11,767 nucleotides of DNA from Zygnema cylindricum (Eukaryota > Streptophyta > Zygnematophyceae > Zygnematales > Zygnemataceae): contig JBBHKE010002018.1 in the NCBI GenBank assembly GCA_037447655.1, forward strand, positions 1-11,767, given 5' to 3'. The translations under genes were made by a program, and so were the position numbers. The notes below the pieces were generated by a model. It searched no databases. It had not been told where the DNA came from and was given only the letters and a program-made list of their open reading frames with translations. Shown piece by piece: positions 8,133-11,767 of the stretch; the stretch's first letter is position 1; every line of letters starts with the position of its first letter.

Positions 8133-9307
8133 AAACATGGTTCTGAGTTTATTTTCCCTCTTTTTCTAGCAACGAACAATAAACGATGTTTATTACAAAT
8201 ATATATTGTTAGCACAAACTCAAGTTTGTGTTAGAAACATGGTTTAGGGTTTTTCATAACTATTTTTGTGAGCGTTAACAATGTAAAGAGTTTCTTTCCA
8301 TTATTGTTGTTATCAAAAACACAAACTTCAGTTATAAACATGGTTTTGAGTTTATTTTCCCTCTTTTTGTGGTAACGAACAATAAATGATGTTTATTACA
8401 AATATATTTGTTAGCACAAACTCAAGTTTGTGGTAGAAACATGGTTTAGGGTTTTGTTTAACTATTTTTGTGAGCGTTAACAATGTAAAGAGTTTCTTAC
8501 CACTATTGTTGTTAGCGAAAACTCAAACTTGGGTAACAAACATGGTTTTGAATTTATTTTCCCTCTTTTTGAGGCTATGAACAATAAACGATGTTTATTA
8601 CAAATATATTTGATACCACAATCTCAAATTTGTGTTAGAAACATGGTTTAGGGTTTTTTTTAACTATTTTTGTTAGCGTTAACAATGTAAAGAGTTTCTT
8701 ACCACTATGTTGTTAGCGAAAACACAAACTTGGGTTACAAACATGGTTTGGAGTTTGTTTTATATCTTTTTGTGACGGCGAACTATAAACGATGTTTATT
8801 ACAAATATATTTGTTAGCACAAACTCAAATTTGCGTTAGAAACTTGGTTTAGGGTTTTTTTTAAACTATTTTTGTGAGCGTTAAAACACAAACTTGAGTT
8901 ACAAACATGGTTCGGAGTTTGTTTTACATCTTTTTGTGACCGCGAACAATAAACGATGTTTATTACTAATATATTTGTTAGCACAAACTCAAATTTGTGT
9001 TAGAAACATGGTTTAGGGTTTTTTTTTAACTATTTTTGTGAGCGTTAACAATGTAAAGAGTTTCTTACCACTATTGTTGTTAGCGAAAACACAAACTTGA
9101 GTTACAAACATGGTTCGGAGTTTGTTTTACATCTTTTTGTGACCGCGAACAATAAACGATGTTTATTACAAATATATTTGTTAGCACAAACTCAAATTTG
9201 TGTTAGAAACATGGTTTAGGGTTTTTTTTAACTATTTTTGTGAGCGTTAACAATGTAAAGAGTTTCTTACCACTATTGTTGTTAGCGAAAACACAAACTT
9301 GAGTTAC
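8133..9307. repeat. Array segment of C/T then G units, with one truncated unit
   Basis: Units and B types are: 8133 C, 8336 T/C mosaic, 8538 T, 8739 G truncated, 8903 G, 9106 G. The B modules at 8133 and 8336 share ACTCAAGTTTGTG in place of ACTCAAATTTGTG, a mark that is otherwise confined to C-type units (6921, 9914). The unit at 8538 has TTTGATACCACAATCTC in place of TTTGTTAGCACAAACTC. No gene is present. Confidence 0.85.
8739..8902. repeat. Truncated satellite unit (164 bp), 39-bp deletion in A
   Basis: The B module and the first 44 columns of A are intact, apart from one extra A in the TTTAAACTATT stretch. The sequence then jumps from GAGCGTTAA to AACACAAACTTGAG, removing A columns 45-83. 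Both breakpoints lie near the ends of the two internal sub-repeat copies and share two bases (AA). The surviving part is nearly identical to the unit at 3893. Confidence 0.9.
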
Positions 9308-11767
9308 AAACATGGTTTTGAGTTTATTTTCCCTCTTTTTGTGGCAACGAACAATAAACAATGATCATTACAAATATATTTGTTAGCACAAACTCAAATT
9401 TGTGTTTGAAACATGGTCTAGGGTTTTGTTTAACTAATTTTGTGAGCATTAACAATGTAAATAGTTTCTTACCACTATTGTTGTTAGCGAAAAAACAAAC
9501 TTGATTTACAAACATGGTTCAGAGTTTGTTTTACATCTTTTTGTGACTGCGAACAATAAACGATGTTTATTACAAATATATATGCTAGCAAAAACTCAAA
9601 TTTGTGTTAGAAACATGGTTTAGGGCTTTTTTTAACTAATTTTGTGAGAGTTAACAATGTAAAGATTTTCTAACCACTATTGTTGTTAGCGAAAAACACA
9701 AACTTGAGTTACAAACATGGTTCACAGTTTGTTTTACATCTTTTTGTGACCGCGAACAGTAAATGATGTTTATTACAAGTATCTTTTTTAGCACAAACTC
9801 AAATTTGTGTTAGAAACATGGTTTAGGGTTTTTTTTAACTATTTTTGTGAGCGTTAATATGTAAAGTGTTTCTTACCACTATTGTTGTTATCAAAAAAAA
9901 AAACTTGAGTTACAAACATGGTTCTGAGTTTATTTTCCCTCATTTTGTGGCAACGAAAAATAAATCATGTTTATTACAAATATATTTGTTAGCACAAACT
10001 CAAGTTTGTGTTAGAAACATGGTTTAGGGTTTTTTTAACTATTTTTGTGAGCATTAACAATGTAAAGAGTTTCTTACCACTACTTTTGTTAGCGAAAACA
10101 CACTTGAGTTACAAACATGGTTCGGAATTTGTTTTACATCTTTTTGTGACCGCGAACAAAAAAGGATAATTATTACAAATATATTTGTTAGCACAAACTC
10201 GAATTTTTGTTAGAAACATGGTTTAGGGTTTTTTTTAACTATTTTTGTGAGTGTTAACAATGTAAAGAGTTTCTTGCCACTATTGTTGTTAGCGAAAAAA
10301 ACAAACTTCAGTTACAAACATAATTCGGATTTTGTTTTACATCTTTTTGTGAACCTGAACAAAAAACGATAATTATTACAAATATATTTGTTAGCACAAA
10401 CTCAAATTTGTGTTAGAAACATGGTTTAGGGTTTTTGTTAACTATTTTTGTGAGCGTTAACAATGTAAAGAGTTTCTTACCACTATTGTTGTTAGCGCAA
10501 ACACAAACATGAGTAACAAACATGGTTTTGAGTTTATTTTCCCTCTTTTTGTGGCAACGAACAATAAACGATGATCATTACAAATATATTTGTTAGCAGA
10601 AATTCAAATTTGTGTTAGAAACATGGTCTAGGGTTTTGTTTAACTAATTTTGTGAGCATTAACAATGTAAAGAGTTTCTTACCACTATTGTTGTTAGCGA
10701 AAACACAAACTTCAATAACAAACATGGTTTGGATTTTGTTTTATATCTTTTTGTGACCACGAACAAAAAACGACAATTATTACAAATATATTTGTTAGCA
10801 CAAACTCAAATTTGTGTTAGAAACATGGTTTAGGGTTTTTCTTAACTATTTTTGTGAGCGTTAACAATGTAAATAGTTTCTTACCACTATTGTTGTTAGC
10901 GAAAAAACAAACTTGATTTACAAACATGGTTCAGAGTTTGTTTTACATCTTTTTGTGAGTGCAAACAATAAACGATGTTTATTACAAATATATATGTTAG
11001 CAAAAACTCAAATTTGTGTTAGAAACATGGTTTAGGGCTATTTTTAACTAATTTTGTGAGAGTTGACAATGTAAAGAGTTTCTTACCACTATTGTTGTTA
11101 GCGAAAAACACAAACTTGATTTACAAACATGGTTTCAGAGTTTGTTTTACATCTTTTTGTGAGTGCGAACAATAAACGATGTTTATTACAAATATATATG
11201 TTAGCAAAAACTCAAATTTGTGTTAGAAACATGGTTTAGGGTTTTTTTTAACTATTTTTGTGAGAGTTAACAATGTAAAGAGTTTCTTACCACTATTGTT
11301 GTTAGCAAAAACACAAACTTGAGTTACAAACATGGTTCTGAGTTTATTTCCCCTCTTTTTGTGGCAACGACAAAATAAATCATGTTTATTACAAATATAT
11401 TTGTTAGCACAAACTCAAGATTGTGTTAGAAACATGGTTTAGGGTTTTTTTAACTATTTTTGTGAGCATTAACAATGTAAAGAGTTTCTTACCACTATTT
11501 TTGTTAGCGAAAACACACTTGAGTTACAAACATGGTTCGGAGTTTGTTTTACATCTTTTTGTGACCGCGAACAAAAAACGATGTTTATTACAAATATATT
11601 TGTTAGCACAAACTCAAATTTGTGTAAAAAACATGGTTTAGGTTTTTTTTTAACTATTTTTGTGAGCGTTAACAATGTAAAGAGTTTCTTACCACTATTG
11701 TTGTTAGCGAAAACACAAACTTCAGTTACAAACATGGTTCGGATTTTGTTTTACATCTTTTTGTGAC
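9308..11767. repeat. Right array segment with about seven-dimer (1414-bp) higher-order structure
   Basis: Units and B types are: 9308 T/C, 9510 G-prime (CAGAG), 9713 G-prime (CACAG), 9914 C, 10113 G, 10316 G, 10518 T/C, 10720 G, 10922 G-prime, 11125 G-prime, 11328 C, 11528 G, 11730 G partial. Shared private marks pair 9308 with 10518 (ATGATCATT, GTCTAGGG, AACTAATTTTG), 9510 with 10922 (CAGAG, TAGCAAAAACTC, AGGGCT, GAGAGTT) and 9914 with 11328 (AAATAAATCATG, GAAAACACACTTGAG). The last two pairs are 1412 and 1414 bp apart, or seven units. The first pair is 1210 bp apart, or six units. No gene is present. Confidence 0.8.
11730..11767. repeat. Partial B module cut by the window edge
   Basis: The first 38 bases of a G-type B module, with CGGATTTTG in place of CGGAGTTTG, a variant it shares with the unit at 10316. 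The array clearly continues beyond the window. Confidence 0.9.

Larger units (their letters stand above)
1..11767. repeat. Satellite DNA array with a 202-bp dimeric unit, filling the window
   Basis: Head-to-tail copies of one unit run from the first to the last base with no inversion and no foreign insertion. Using AAACATGG after GTTAC as the unit start, starts fall at 1, 203, 405, 607, 809, 1010, 1212, 1414, 1616, 1818, 2020 and so on to 11730. Almost all units are 199-203 bp, and the mode is 202. The two exceptions are 3635-3690 (56 bp) and 8739-8902 (164 bp). The hand-made consensus is about 30% G+C. Tandem AT-rich satellites of this kind typically form centromeric, pericentromeric or subtelomeric heterochromatin in eukaryotes; that location is inferred, not shown here. 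No reading frame is kept open: the frames longer than 60 codons are short, low in complexity and present only in copies where stops happen to be lost. I do not recognise the family. The strand orientation is arbitrary. Confidence 0.98.

Noticed and set aside
11469-11735. Minus-strand frame of 88 codons, the longest in the window, and a related one at 9324-9515
   Set aside because: It is a reverse reading of the repeat in slightly altered copies. Its sequence echoes itself because the unit does, and it is not kept open in neighbouring units.
1-11767. CRISPR array
   Set aside because: The repeats are contiguous 202-bp units with no unique spacers and no cas genes, and the divergence pattern is that of a satellite.
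1-11767. CENP-B box
   Set aside because: I found no match to the NTTCGNNNNANNCGGGN pattern. TTCG occurs in G-type B modules but is not followed by the A and CGGG positions.
1-11767. Transposable element, LTR or target-site duplication inside the array
   Set aside because: Every stretch can be assigned to an A or B module. The only length breaks are the deletions at 3635-3690 and 8739-8902, and no inserted sequence is present.
1-11767. Bacterial or phage accessory region
   Set aside because: There are no coding sequences, ribosome binding sites or RNA genes in 11.8 kb, and the structure is that of eukaryotic satellite DNA.

Overview
The whole window is one uninterrupted head-to-tail tandem repeat (satellite DNA). 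I see no gene, RNA gene, transposon, CRISPR array or unique sequence from base 1 to base 11767, and both ends of the window cut through the array. It contains about 58 copies of a unit of about 202 bp, one heavily truncated copy and one cut off by the window edge. The consensus is about 30% G+C (61 of 202 positions counted by hand). A long AT-rich satellite of near-nucleosomal unit length points to a eukaryotic nuclear chromosome in centromeric, pericentromeric or subtelomeric heterochromatin. A plant is my best guess, resting weakly on a 12-base match to the plant telomere repeat in each unit and on a substitution pattern that looks like decay of methylated CpG. I do not recognise the satellite family and do not name a species.

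The 202-bp unit is itself a dimer. Its two 101-bp halves, called B (first) and A (second), align without gaps at 72 of 101 positions. B begins AAACATGGTTTTGAG or AAACATGGTTCGGAG. A begins AAACATGGTTTAGGG. A is fairly uniform along the window. B comes in three main subfamilies: T (TTTTGAG, CCCTC, GAGGCGACG), G (TTCGGAG, ACATC, GTGACCGCG) and C (TTCTGAG, CCCTC, GTGGCAACG), plus mosaics.

Layout: 1-2825 holds mixed subfamilies without clear higher order. From 2826 to about 5300, marked pairs of dimers recur about every five units, and a 146-bp internal deletion leaves a 56-bp stub at 3635-3690. 4901-6314 includes a recent-looking adjacent duplication (5103-5506). 6315-8132 is the most consensus-like part. 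8133-9307 carries a second truncated unit (8739-8902) that is a near copy of one 4.85 kb upstream. 9308-11767 is the most distinctive part, with private variants repeating at about seven-dimer (1414 bp) spacing.

There is no gene network to describe. The content of interest is the evolutionary structure of the array: nested duplication (a possible 41-bp offset motif, then 101, 202 and about 1000-1400 bp), exchange between subfamilies, small deletions, CpG decay and conserved dyad motifs that could bind protein.
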